A stretch of DNA of 64,000 nt from Roseateles_B sp041912595 (GTDB lineage: Bacteria; Pseudomonadota; Gammaproteobacteria; Burkholderiales; Burkholderiaceae_C): assembly GCA_041912595.1 (NCBI GenBank), contig JAYRMR010000023.1:1-64000 (forward strand), in the 5' to 3' direction. The translations under genes were made by a program, and so were the position numbers. Positions 36,666-44,240 of this stretch are shown one piece after another. The number at the start of each line of letters is the position of its first letter. The stretch's first letter is position 1. The notes under the pieces were generated by a model. It saw nothing but the letters and a program-made list of their open reading frames with translations. It was not told where the DNA came from and did no database searches.

Positions 36666-37682
36666 TCACCCAGCGAGCGCCTGCAGCAGCGTGTGCGGCA
36701 GGTCCGCACGGCCCAGGCGCGCCGGGCGGGCGCTGTCGGGCACCGCGATGTCGAAGCGGTAGTCCTCATCGCCCAGCTCGATCCAGCACCGCAGGCCGTG
36801 GCGCTGCCGCAGCGTCTCCACCAGGGCCGCCAGGCCCGGGTCCTCGGCGGGAATGCCGGACACGAGCGCATCCCAGCCCGGGTCGGCCGACGCGAGCCGC
36901 GCGCGGGCATCGTCCAGCGTCGCGTGGCAGTCGAAGGCCAGGCCGGCGGCGCCCAGCAGACGGGCGCACTCGACGCGACTGCCCTCCTCGGGATCCAGCA
37001 CCAGCACCCGCATCGCCCGGTTCAGACGACGCCGGGGCAAGGCCGCGCCGTCCGCTGCGTCCGCGGCATCCGCGGCGTGAGCGGGACCCAGGTGCAGCTC
37101 GATGTCGATCGTCCCCGCGCTCGTCTCGCGGCGCAGCAGCGCCCAGCCGCGCGCCCGGGCCAGGAGCCGCAGCAGCTGCCAGTGCAGCTCGTCCTCACCG
37201 GCGGCCGCCCCTACGCCGGACAGGCTCAGCCGGTGGCGGACCTCATCGAGCGCCGAGAGGCTCAGGCGCACGTCCCGTCCGCCCGCCAGGCCATGGCCCA
37301 GCAGGAGGTCCAGGGCGTGCTGCAGCAAGCCGGCGTCGAGCCGCTGCACCTGGGCGGGCCCCGGCACCAGCTCGGCACGCAGCCCGGCCTGTTGCCAGGC
37401 GGGCGCCCACAAGGCCAGCGCCTGTGCGGCCGCCGCGTGCAGGTCCAGGGCTTCCGCGGCGCCGGGCCGGCCGCCGCGCAGCGCATGGACCAGCGCCTGC
37501 ATCTCCAGCCCCAGCTGCTCCAGCGCCGCGCCGGCCCGGGCGACCCGCTCGGGGCGGTCGGCCTCGGCCTGCAGCTGCAGCGCCTGGCGTGCCAGCCATT
37601 CGCCCAGACTGCTGAGCAGCAGCGCGGGCACTTCCAGGTTCAGCGGACCGGCCAGGGGGGCCTCGGCAAACGGTGGTTTCAT
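36666..37682 (-). CDS. Pseudo-kinase/pseudo-receiver protein downstream of the GspE-like ATPase
   Basis: A 338-residue cytoplasmic protein. Residues about 25-205 have the helical dimer plus ATPase-domain layout of histidine kinases, but the N-box asparagine is missing (LLQHALDLLLGHGL). I find no His phosphorylation box and no clear G-boxes. Residues about 223-338 look like a receiver (MRVLVLDPEEGSRVECARLL), yet the phosphoacceptor position reads ALVSGIP, Ser instead of Asp. A linker HAADAADAADG joins them. It starts 27 bases downstream of the secretion-ATPase gene and is probably co-transcribed. It may sense by binding rather than by catalysis. Confidence 0.6.
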   Translation of the reverse strand: MKPPFAEAPLAGPLNLEVPALLLSSLGEWLARQALQLQAEADRPERVARAGAALEQLGLEMQALVHALRGGRPGAAEALDLHAAAAQALALWAPAWQQAGLRAELVPGPAQVQRLDAGLLQHALDLLLGHGLAGGRDVRLSLSALDEVRHRLSLSGVGAAAGEDELHWQLLRLLARARGWALLRRETSAGTIDIELHLGPAHAADAADAADGAALPRRRLNRAMRVLVLDPEEGSRVECARLLGAAGLAFDCHATLDDARARLASADPGWDALVSGIPAEDPGLAALVETLRQRHGLRCWIELGDEDYRFDIAVPDSARPARLGRADLPHTLLQALAG

Positions 37683-37709
37683 CAGGAGCTCCTTGCAGTC
37701 ACAGGTCCG

Positions 37710-39671
37710 TCACTGGTTGCTGGCCGCCAGCACCTCGGAGAGATCCGTCAGGCCGGCCAGCACCTTCTCGATGCCGTCCTGGCGCAGCGTGCGCATGCCG
37801 GCCTGCAGGGCCAGCTGGAACATCTCCGCGGCGGGCGCGCGGCGGCGCACCAGGCCCCGCAGCGGCTCGTCGGCCACGAGCAGCTCATGGATGCCGAGCC
37901 GGCCCCGGTAGCCGCTGCCCCCGCAGGCATCGCAGCCATGGTGGCGGTACTGCACCAACCGACCGTCCACGCCGAAGCGCTCGCGCCAACGCGCCAGCAG
38001 CGCGTCCGTCGTCAGCCCGGGCGGCGGGGTCTGGAGGTAGAGCTGCGCCAGCGAGTGCGCGGCCCGGTCGTCCAGGGGCTCCGCGACGCGGCAGTCCCGG
38101 CACAGGCGGCGCACCAGGCGCTGGGCCAGCACGCCCAGCAGGGAGTCGGAGAACATGAAGGGGTCCAGCCCGATCTCGAGCAGCCGCGTCACGCTCTCGG
38201 GCGCCGAGTTGGTGTGCAGCGTGGACATCACCAGGTGCCCCGTGAGCGAGGCCTCGATGGCGATGCGCGCGGTCTCCTCGTCCCGCATCTCGCCGATCAT
38301 GATCACGTCCGGATCGGCCCGCAGAAAGGTCCGCATGGCCGCCGCGAAGGTCCAGCCGATGCGGGCGTTGACCTGCACCTGGCGCAGCCCTTCCTGCGTG
38401 ATCTCGATCGGGTCCTCGGCGGTCCAGATCTTGCGCTTGTCCTCGTTGAGCTCGCGCATCACCGAGTGCAGCGTCGTCGTCTTGCCGCAGCCCGTGGGGC
38501 CGCAGATGAGCAGCAGCCCGTAGGACTTGGCCATCACCCGCCGCAGGCCGCCCAGATTGCTCTCGGACAGGCCGATCTCGTCCAGCGGCAGCGGCTTCAT
38601 GCCGCCCAGCAGGCGCAGTACCACGTCCTCCAGGCCGGTGTTGGTGGGGACCGTCACCAGGCGCAGCTCCACCGGCGGGCCGCCGAAGCGGCTGAAGTCG
38701 ATCTTGCCGTCCTGCGGGCGGCGGTGCTCGGAGATGTCCAGGTCCGCCATGATCTTCAGGCGGGCGATGAGGGCGAAGCGCACCCGCGTGGGCAGCTCCA
38801 GGTAGCGGACGAGGTCGCCGTCGATGCGCAGGCGCACGCGCACCGGGCGGGGGGCGTCGGAGGCCTCGATGTGGATGTCCGAGGCGCCCAGCTCGACGGC
38901 GTCGGCGATGAGCCGGTTGACCAGGCGCACAAGCGTGTTGTCCGACTCCGCCACCACGCCGACCTCGGCGTCGCCCGTCAGGCCGTCGGACTCCGCCAGC
39001 TGCTGGGCCAGCTCGCGGATGGTCGTGGCCTGCACGTCCGGGGCGAGGGCCTTGTCCGGGGTTTCGCCGGCCCCGCGGGCGATGCTCGTCAGGTCCTGCT
39101 GGTAGGCCCGGGCGATGGCGGGCAGCAGGGTGCCGGGCCGGGCCAGCACCGGCCGCACATGCAGCTCGCTGACGAAGCGCAGCACGTCCAGCAGATGCTG
39201 GTCCCAGGGGTCCGTGACGGCCACCACCAGCTCGTCGGCCCGCACCATCAGCGGGCAGACCGACTCGCGCAGCGCGATCATGCGGGGCACCTGGGCCAGG
39301 GCGCCAGGCTCGGGGTGCACGCGCGCGAGGTCCACGGTGGGCACGCCCTGCCAGGAGGCCAGCATCTGCCGCAGCTGTGCCGGGCTCAGCACACCGTCCT
39401 TGACCAGCTGCTCCCCCAGCGGCAGATGGGGGACCGCGCCGAGCTGCCGGCCCAGGGCCCGCTGCAGCTGAGGCCGGCTCAGCAGGCCGGCGGCGATCAG
39501 GGCCTCGCCCAGCCGGGCCGCCCGCGTGCCATGGCCGGTCTGCATCTGGCGCCAGAGCTCGTCCAGGTCGGTGTGGACCTGGGCGCCGGCGGGCGGCGGC
39601 GCGGCGCTGCGGGTCAGTTCATCCAGAGCGGCGGGGACGGTGTCGTGCTCGTACTGCAGCTTCGTATCCAT
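37710..39671 (-). CDS. GspE/PilB/MshE-type assembly ATPase with MshEN-like N-terminus
   Basis: A 653-residue type II secretion/type IV pilus ATPase. Two consecutive N-terminal motifs, RLGEALIAAGLLSRPQLQRA (from residue 53) and PLGEQLVKDGVLSPAQLRQM (from residue 84), fit the tandem cyclic-di-GMP-binding pattern of the MshEN domain. The ATPase core has Walker A GPTGCGKTTT, Asp box TAEDPIEI, Walker B VIMIGEMRDEETA and His box STLHTNSAPE. A zinc-binding cysteine pair, CRDC and CDAC, lies in the C-terminal domain. The start at MDTKLQYEH excludes a cysteine-rich extension of the frame. No other pilus or secretion genes are present, so it is an orphan locally. Confidence 0.9.
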   Translation of the reverse strand: MDTKLQYEHDTVPAALDELTRSAAPPPAGAQVHTDLDELWRQMQTGHGTRAARLGEALIAAGLLSRPQLQRALGRQLGAVPHLPLGEQLVKDGVLSPAQLRQMLASWQGVPTVDLARVHPEPGALAQVPRMIALRESVCPLMVRADELVVAVTDPWDQHLLDVLRFVSELHVRPVLARPGTLLPAIARAYQQDLTSIARGAGETPDKALAPDVQATTIRELAQQLAESDGLTGDAEVGVVAESDNTLVRLVNRLIADAVELGASDIHIEASDAPRPVRVRLRIDGDLVRYLELPTRVRFALIARLKIMADLDISEHRRPQDGKIDFSRFGGPPVELRLVTVPTNTGLEDVVLRLLGGMKPLPLDEIGLSESNLGGLRRVMAKSYGLLLICGPTGCGKTTTLHSVMRELNEDKRKIWTAEDPIEITQEGLRQVQVNARIGWTFAAAMRTFLRADPDVIMIGEMRDEETARIAIEASLTGHLVMSTLHTNSAPESVTRLLEIGLDPFMFSDSLLGVLAQRLVRRLCRDCRVAEPLDDRAAHSLAQLYLQTPPPGLTTDALLARWRERFGVDGRLVQYRHHGCDACGGSGYRGRLGIHELLVADEPLRGLVRRRAPAAEMFQLALQAGMRTLRQDGIEKVLAGLTDLSEVLAASNQ

Positions 39672-39802
39672 GCAACAAAGTGTGACAGCCTGGGCGCAGT
39701 ACGCACAATGTGCAGATTGCACCGCCGCCACGACTCGCTGCAACACCCCGCCGCTTCTTGAGCCATGTCAACGCCGCACGAGCCGGCCCGGCTCGCGGGC
39801 GC

Positions 39803-40669
39803 TCAGGCCAGCCGGCCGCTCTGGAAGTCGCGCACCGCCTGCATCAGCTCGGCTTCCGTGTTCATCACGAAGGGGCCGTACTGGGCGATCGGCTCGCCCA
39901 GCGGGCGGCCGGCGATGAGCAGCAGCCGGGCGCCGGACTCGCCCGCCTGCAGGCGCACGCCGTCGCTGCCGGGCGTGTTGGCCAGCAGGGCCATGCGCTG
40001 CTGCGGCACGGTGCAGCCGCTGTCGAAGCGCACCGCGCCCCGGTAGACATACACGAAGGCGTTGTGCGTGTCCGGCAGCGCGTGCTCGAAGCTCGCGCCG
40101 GGCGGCAGGTGGACGTCCAGATAGACCGGTTCGGTGTGCTCGCGCTGCACGGCGCCGGCCACGCCGCGGTGGGCCCCGGCGATGACACGCACGACCGTGC
40201 CGTCCTGCGTCCACTGCGGGATCTCGCCGCTCGGGATGTCGCGGTACCACGGCTCGCAGAGCTTGTTCCGGCCGGGCAGGTTCAGCCACAGCTGGAAGCC
40301 CTCCATGCGGCCCTCCTCCTGCTCGGGCAGCTCGGAATGGATCACGCCGCGCCCGGCGGTCATCCACTGCACGCCGCCGCTCTGCAGCAGGCCCTCGTGA
40401 CCCGCGGAGTCGCGATGGCGCATGCGCCCCTCGAGCATGTAGGTGATGGTCTCGAAGCCGCGGTGCGGGTGGTCGGGGAAGCCGGCGATGTAGTCGTCGG
40501 CCTTGTCCGAGCCAAAGGCATCGAGCATCAGGAAGGGGTCCAGGCGCTGCTGCAGCGTGTGGGTCAGCACGCGCGTGAGCTTGACGCCGGCGCCGTCGCT
40601 GGTGGGCTGCCCGGCCACCAGGCGTTCGACCAGGCGGGGCTGGGTCAGCGGAAGCGTTGGGGTCGACAT
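39803..40669 (-). CDS. Pirin family protein
   Basis: A 288-residue bicupin. The iron ligands of pirin are visible: His67 and His69 in HPHRGFETITY and His111 plus Glu113 in GRGVIHSE. The second cupin (about 170-260) includes VYVYRGAVRF. Pirins act as redox-sensing cofactors or quercetin dioxygenases; the physiological substrate is unclear. AGGAGATTCC precedes the ATG. It lies 53 bases downstream of the doxX-like gene and 578 bases from azoR; the three genes look like one oxidative-stress operon under the divergent LysR regulator. Confidence 0.93.
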   Translation of the reverse strand: MSTPTLPLTQPRLVERLVAGQPTSDGAGVKLTRVLTHTLQQRLDPFLMLDAFGSDKADDYIAGFPDHPHRGFETITYMLEGRMRHRDSAGHEGLLQSGGVQWMTAGRGVIHSELPEQEEGRMEGFQLWLNLPGRNKLCEPWYRDIPSGEIPQWTQDGTVVRVIAGAHRGVAGAVQREHTEPVYLDVHLPPGASFEHALPDTHNAFVYVYRGAVRFDSGCTVPQQRMALLANTPGSDGVRLQAGESGARLLLIAGRPLGEPIAQYGPFVMNTEAELMQAVRDFQSGRLA

Positions 40670-40722
40670 GAGGAATCTCCTTTCGATACGCCTCGGCCGG
40701 CACGGCCCGCGGGCGCCCCGGC

Positions 40723-41145
40723 TCAGAGGCCGCGGCGGCGGGGCCAGTGGGCCCAGGCCACGGCACAGAGGCAGCTGATCATCAGCACGCTGAACTCCAT
40801 GCCGCCTTCACCCGGGCCAACGACGTACCAGCCCAGGGGGTAATGAAACACCACGATGCCCGTCAGCAGCACCGCCATGTGGGCGACGCAGGCCGGCACC
40901 ACCAGGCGCCCGGCCAGCATCAGCAGGCTGGCGGCCGTCTGCGTCAGCAGCACGGCCCAGGCCAGCGCCCCGCCGAAGGGGAAGCCCAGCGACGTCAGGT
41001 ACTCGCCGAAGCGCGGGATGTTCTCGAGGTGGAAGTAGCCGTGCAGCGGATGCATCAGGATGACCAGCGCCACGGCCACGCGCACCAGCGCCACGCTGAC
41101 GTGCGCCTGCGTCGGCGCGCTGCGGATCCAGGTCGAAGTCATCAT
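40723..41145 (-). CDS. DoxX family integral membrane protein
   Basis: A 140-residue membrane protein with about four hydrophobic segments, near residues 17-35, 58-78, 83-102 and 115-132. VRVAVALVILMHPLHGYFHL and the short loop ENIPRFGEYLTSLGFPFG are typical of the DoxX/DoxD-like family (PF07681), small membrane proteins often paired with thiol or quinone redox enzymes. It lies between azoreductase and pirin on the same strand. A start at MMTS versus the next Met makes little difference. Confidence 0.85.
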   Translation of the reverse strand: MMTSTWIRSAPTQAHVSVALVRVAVALVILMHPLHGYFHLENIPRFGEYLTSLGFPFGGALAWAVLLTQTAASLLMLAGRLVVPACVAHMAVLLTGIVVFHYPLGWYVVGPGEGGMEFSVLMISCLCAVAWAHWPRRRGL

Positions 41146-41247
41146 CGTGCGCTCCTCGTGCGGGCCGGTGCCCGGTCTTGTCGAAATGCGCGCGATGGTG
41201 CCATGCCCGGCCCCGCGCCCCGGCGTCGTGGCGCCGGGGACTTACCC

Positions 41248-41886
41248 TCAGGCCGGCTGGGCCTCGCCCTGCGCCTGCAGCAGCGACGCGATCTGCTCGC
41301 GGGCCGCGGCCAAGCCCTGCGCCTCGGCGTCGGGGCCCATGGACAGGCCTTCGGCGTAGATGAAGTGCAGGTCCGTCATGCCCAGGAAGCCCAGCACCGT
41401 CTTGAGGTAGGGCACCATCGTGTCGCTCGGCTGGTCACGGTAGATGCCGCCGCGGGTCAGCACGATGTAGACCTTCTTGCCGCCCAGCAGGCCTTCGGGG
41501 CCGTTGGCGGTGTAGCGGAAGGTCACGCCGGCCTTGGCGATGGCGTCGATCCAGTGCTTGAGCTGGGTCGGGATGCCGAAGTTGATCATGGGCACGGCCA
41601 GCACCAGGGTGTCCTGCGCGCGGACCTGCTCGATCAGCGCCATGTCCTGGGCGACGCGGGCGGCCTGCGCCTCGCTGCGCTGCTCGGCCGGCGTGAACAG
41701 GGCCTGCAGCGTGGCTTCGTCGAGCTCGGGCAGATTGCGCTGGCCGAGGTCGAGGACGTCCAGGCGGGCGGCGGGCTGGCGGGCCCGCAGGGCGGCGACC
41801 AGTTCATTGGCCAGGCGGGTGGAATGCGAGCCTTGGCCATCGTCTTGAAGGCGGCGGGCGCTGCTGTTGATCTGCAGGATGTTCAT
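41248..41886 (-). CDS. azoR: FMN-dependent NADH-azoreductase
   Basis: A 212-residue flavodoxin-fold enzyme. MNILQINSSARR opens the FMN phosphate loop. VPMINFGIPTQLKHWIDAIA and GPEGLLGGKKVYIVLTRGG are signatures of AzoR, which reduces quinones and azo dyes with NADH, an electrophile or thiol-stress defence. The start at 41886 fits the family; the upstream extension MPTTRRPAASKEPG does not. The gene is first in the azoR-doxX-pirin set and divergent from the LysR gene. Confidence 0.92.
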   Translation of the reverse strand: MNILQINSSARRLQDDGQGSHSTRLANELVAALRARQPAARLDVLDLGQRNLPELDEATLQALFTPAEQRSEAQAARVAQDMALIEQVRAQDTLVLAVPMINFGIPTQLKHWIDAIAKAGVTFRYTANGPEGLLGGKKVYIVLTRGGIYRDQPSDTMVPYLKTVLGFLGMTDLHFIYAEGLSMGPDAEAQGLAAAREQIASLLQAQGEAQPA

Positions 41887-41980
41887 ACCGGGCTCCTTGC
41901 TCGCCGCGGGGCGGCGTGTTGTTGGCATGGCTGAACTTTATTGATCGCACTGCAGCACCAGAAGACCGTCAAATGGATAA

Positions 41981-42004
41981 GATTGTTCCACCAAAGGAAC
42001 AATC
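41981..42004 (+). promoter_or_regulatory. Operator of the azoR/LysR divergent promoter
   Basis: GATTGTTCC-ACCAAA-GGAACAATC is a perfect 9-bp inverted repeat with a 6-base spacer, ending 3 bases before the LysR ATG and overlapping its ribosome site (GGAAC). It is a strong candidate LysR site for autorepression and control of azoR. Confidence 0.8.
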
Positions 42005-42007
42005 GCC

Positions 42008-42937
42008 ATGAGCCTGGATGCCGACGACCTGCTGCTCTTCGCTCGCGTGATGGAGGCCGGCAGCTTCAGCCGGGCCGCCGAGCGCCTGCACCTGCCCAAA
42101 TCCACCGTCTCGCGCCGCGTGGCGGCCCTGGAGGAGCGGCTGGGCGAGAAGCTGCTGCAGCGCTCCACCCGCCGCCTGGCGCTCACCGACTTCGGCCAGG
42201 GCGTGCTGGAGCATGCCCGTGTGGTGGCCGGCGAGGTCGATGGCGCGCTGGCGCTCGCGCTGCACCGCCAGCAGCGGCCGCGCGGCCGGCTGCGCGTCTC
42301 CATGCCCGGGGACTTCGCCCAGCAGGCGCTGCCGGAGATGCTCTCCGCCTTCGTGCGCGACAACCCCGAGGTGCAGCTGGAGCTGGACCTCTCGCCGCGC
42401 CGCGTGGACCTCATCGCCGAGGGCTTCGATCTCGCGATCCGCATGGGCACGCTGCCGGAGGACTCGCAGCTGGCGGCCCGCCGCCTGGCCCTCATCGGCA
42501 CCGGGCTCTATGCCTCGCCGGGCTATCTGGCGCGCCACGGCGAGCCCCAGCTGCCGCAGGCACTCACGAGCATGCACGGGCTGATGATCCTCAGCCGCCA
42601 CGGGGACGCCGTGCCCTGGAAGCTGCGCCGCGGGCACGAGGGCGCCTGGGAGCTGTGGGAGGGCCAGCCCCAGCTCAAGACGCTGGTCAACGCCCCCGAC
42701 ATGCTGCTGCGCATGGCCTGCGCCGACGTCGGCATCACCGCGGTGGGCGCGCACTTCGCGCAGCCCTTCGTGGACCGCGGCGAGCTGGTGCGCGTGCTGC
42801 CCGACTGGGAGCTGCTGCCCACGCCCTGCTGGGCCGTGTTCCCGGAGCGCCGGCTGATGCCGCTGCGCACGCGCGCCTTCCTCGATGCGCTCGTCGCCAC
42901 GCTGAGCCGCTGCCCGAGCAGCGCCAGCGGCGCGTGA
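42008..42937 (+). CDS. LysR-type transcriptional regulator
   Basis: A 309-residue regulator. The N-terminal helix-turn-helix reads AGSFSRAAERLHLPKSTVSR, followed by the linker helix. The C-terminal co-inducer domain (about 92-300) contains VSMPGDFAQQALPEMLSAF and YASPGYLARHG. This is the common quinone- or redox-responsive branch that sits divergent from azoreductase or quinone reductase genes. Effector identity is unknown. A perfect inverted repeat overlaps the translation start region. Confidence 0.92.
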   Translation: MSLDADDLLLFARVMEAGSFSRAAERLHLPKSTVSRRVAALEERLGEKLLQRSTRRLALTDFGQGVLEHARVVAGEVDGALALALHRQQRPRGRLRVSMPGDFAQQALPEMLSAFVRDNPEVQLELDLSPRRVDLIAEGFDLAIRMGTLPEDSQLAARRLALIGTGLYASPGYLARHGEPQLPQALTSMHGLMILSRHGDAVPWKLRRGHEGAWELWEGQPQLKTLVNAPDMLLRMACADVGITAVGAHFAQPFVDRGELVRVLPDWELLPTPCWAVFPERRLMPLRTRAFLDALVATLSRCPSSASGA

Positions 42938-42971
42938 CGCCCCTGACGCGACGGATACCGTCGCCGCCATG

Positions 42972-42995
42972 AAAACGGCCCCGCGAAGGGGCCGT
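42972..42995 (-). terminator. Terminator of the TonB-family gene
   Basis: On the minus strand ACGGCCCC / GGGGCCGT form a stem followed by four T residues, 24 bases after the stop codon at 43019. Strong GC stem, short U-run. Confidence 0.8.
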
Positions 42996-43018
42996 GCAGG
43001 CAGGGTCGGCAGGCCGCG

Positions 43019-43750
43019 TCAGTCGAGCTTGAAACCGATCTCGACGGTCGCTTCGCGCTGCTTGGGGATGGGCGCGAACTTCCACTGCTGGACCGCGGCG
43101 ATCGCGCTGGAGGCCAGGCGCTTGTTCGGATTGCCGAGCGTCTCCACCTTGGTCGTGCTGCCATCGGGCTTGACCTGGAAGCGAACCATGACGGAGCCGT
43201 TGCGGATGTTGCTGACCAGCTGGCGCGGGATGTCAGGATCGACCTTCTGGATCAGGCGCAGCGCGACTTCCTCTTCAGGCTCGGGCTGCGGCTGGGGCGC
43301 CGGGCGGGTGGGCTCGGTCGGCGGCGGGGCCGGCGGCGTGGCGGGGGCCGCGGCAACGAGCTCGGCCTTCGGCGCGGGCTCGGGCTCGCGGGCCGCGACC
43401 TGGGATTCCTGGCTGGCGGCCGGCGCGGGCACGGAAGCAGCGGCCTGCGACGGTGCGGCCGCAGCGGCGGTCACGGCCGGCTTGGGCGCCGGCGCAGCGG
43501 CCTTGGCCGTGGGGGCCGGCTTGGGGGCCGGTGCCGGGGCCTCCGGCTTGGTGGCATGCGTGGCGTGGAACTTGATCCATTGAAGGACCTTGTCGGCATC
43601 ACGCTTGGCGCGATCGGAATCGCTCAGCCCCGAGGCGGAACCGGCCTTGCCGGCGGGCTCCGCCGTCTGGGCGGACACGGCTGCGCTCAGCAGCAACTGG
43701 CAGGCCAGCGCCAGCGCGGTGGCGGAATACAGCTTGGTGGACATGCTCAT
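43019..43750 (-). CDS. TonB-family energy transducer-like protein
   Basis: A 243-residue protein with an N-terminal signal sequence (STKLYSATALALACQLLLSAAVSAQ) rather than a typical long membrane anchor. A Pro/Ala/Lys-rich rod (about 65-160) with many PAP and PEP units follows. The C-terminal domain (about 165-243: IPRQLVSNIRNGSVMVRFQV, KVETLGNPNKRLASSAIAAV, QQWKFAPIPK) matches the TonB C-terminal fold (PF03544). If the signal peptide is cleaved it would be periplasmic, not a true ExbBD-coupled TonB. Starts at 43750 and 43744 are both possible. Confidence 0.82.
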   Translation of the reverse strand: MSMSTKLYSATALALACQLLLSAAVSAQTAEPAGKAGSASGLSDSDRAKRDADKVLQWIKFHATHATKPEAPAPAPKPAPTAKAAAPAPKPAVTAAAAAPSQAAASVPAPAASQESQVAAREPEPAPKAELVAAAPATPPAPPPTEPTRPAPQPQPEPEEEVALRLIQKVDPDIPRQLVSNIRNGSVMVRFQVKPDGSTTKVETLGNPNKRLASSAIAAVQQWKFAPIPKQREATVEIGFKLD

Positions 43751-43962
43751 TGCAACCCTAAGACCCCTGGCACGGTGTCGTGCCATCCCGTGAACAGCGG
43801 AACCTCTGCGGGCTCGTCCGTCGTTTTGATTCAGAAGTTGGCGGTCTCTTACGCCTATGACTTCCGGAAACAAGTGTCTCGCACCGGTCTGCAAGCGGCA
43901 CTGCGGGTTTCCACCAAGCCTGCGTGCAGATCGCACGCTTCCTCCTATACACTGGCGCCTTG

Positions 43963-44075
43963 CTCCGGGGAGCCCTGATGCGCCAAGGCGATGGCTTTGG
44001 CGTCGGGCTGAGACGTGGTGGAAGCCATGGACCCGCTGAACTTGATCCGGTTCGTACCGGCGTAAGAAGAGCCTG
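43963..44075 (+). promoter_or_regulatory. TPP (thi-box) riboswitch upstream of thiC
   Basis: The conserved THI elements are present in order: GGGGAGCCC near 43967, GGGCTGAGA at 44005-44013, ACCCGCTGAACTTGATC from 44031 and the CCGGTTCGTACCGGCGTAAG stem-loop to about 44067. A TATACA at 43946-43951 could be the -10 box. A hairpin GGCCCTGG-CA-CCAGGGCC at 44104-44121 may belong to the expression platform; it lacks a U-run. Binding of thiamine pyrophosphate would lower thi expression. Confidence 0.93.
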
Positions 44076-44240
44076 CCAGCCCGTGCATCCTGCCGGGGCT
44101 GCGGGCCCTGGCACCAGGGCCGCCATCGACACGCGATGGCGCACCCGCGGCGTCCATGGCCCCTCCCCGCCCCCTGCCCTGCTGGCGCCCTCGCGCCTCG
44201 ACGGTTCCTGCTCGGCCTCCGGATCCCACCTGGAGACCGC

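Noticed and set aside
44104..44121. Intrinsic terminator of the TPP riboswitch
   Set aside because: The hairpin is perfect but has no U-run, so transcription termination by this stem alone is not supported.
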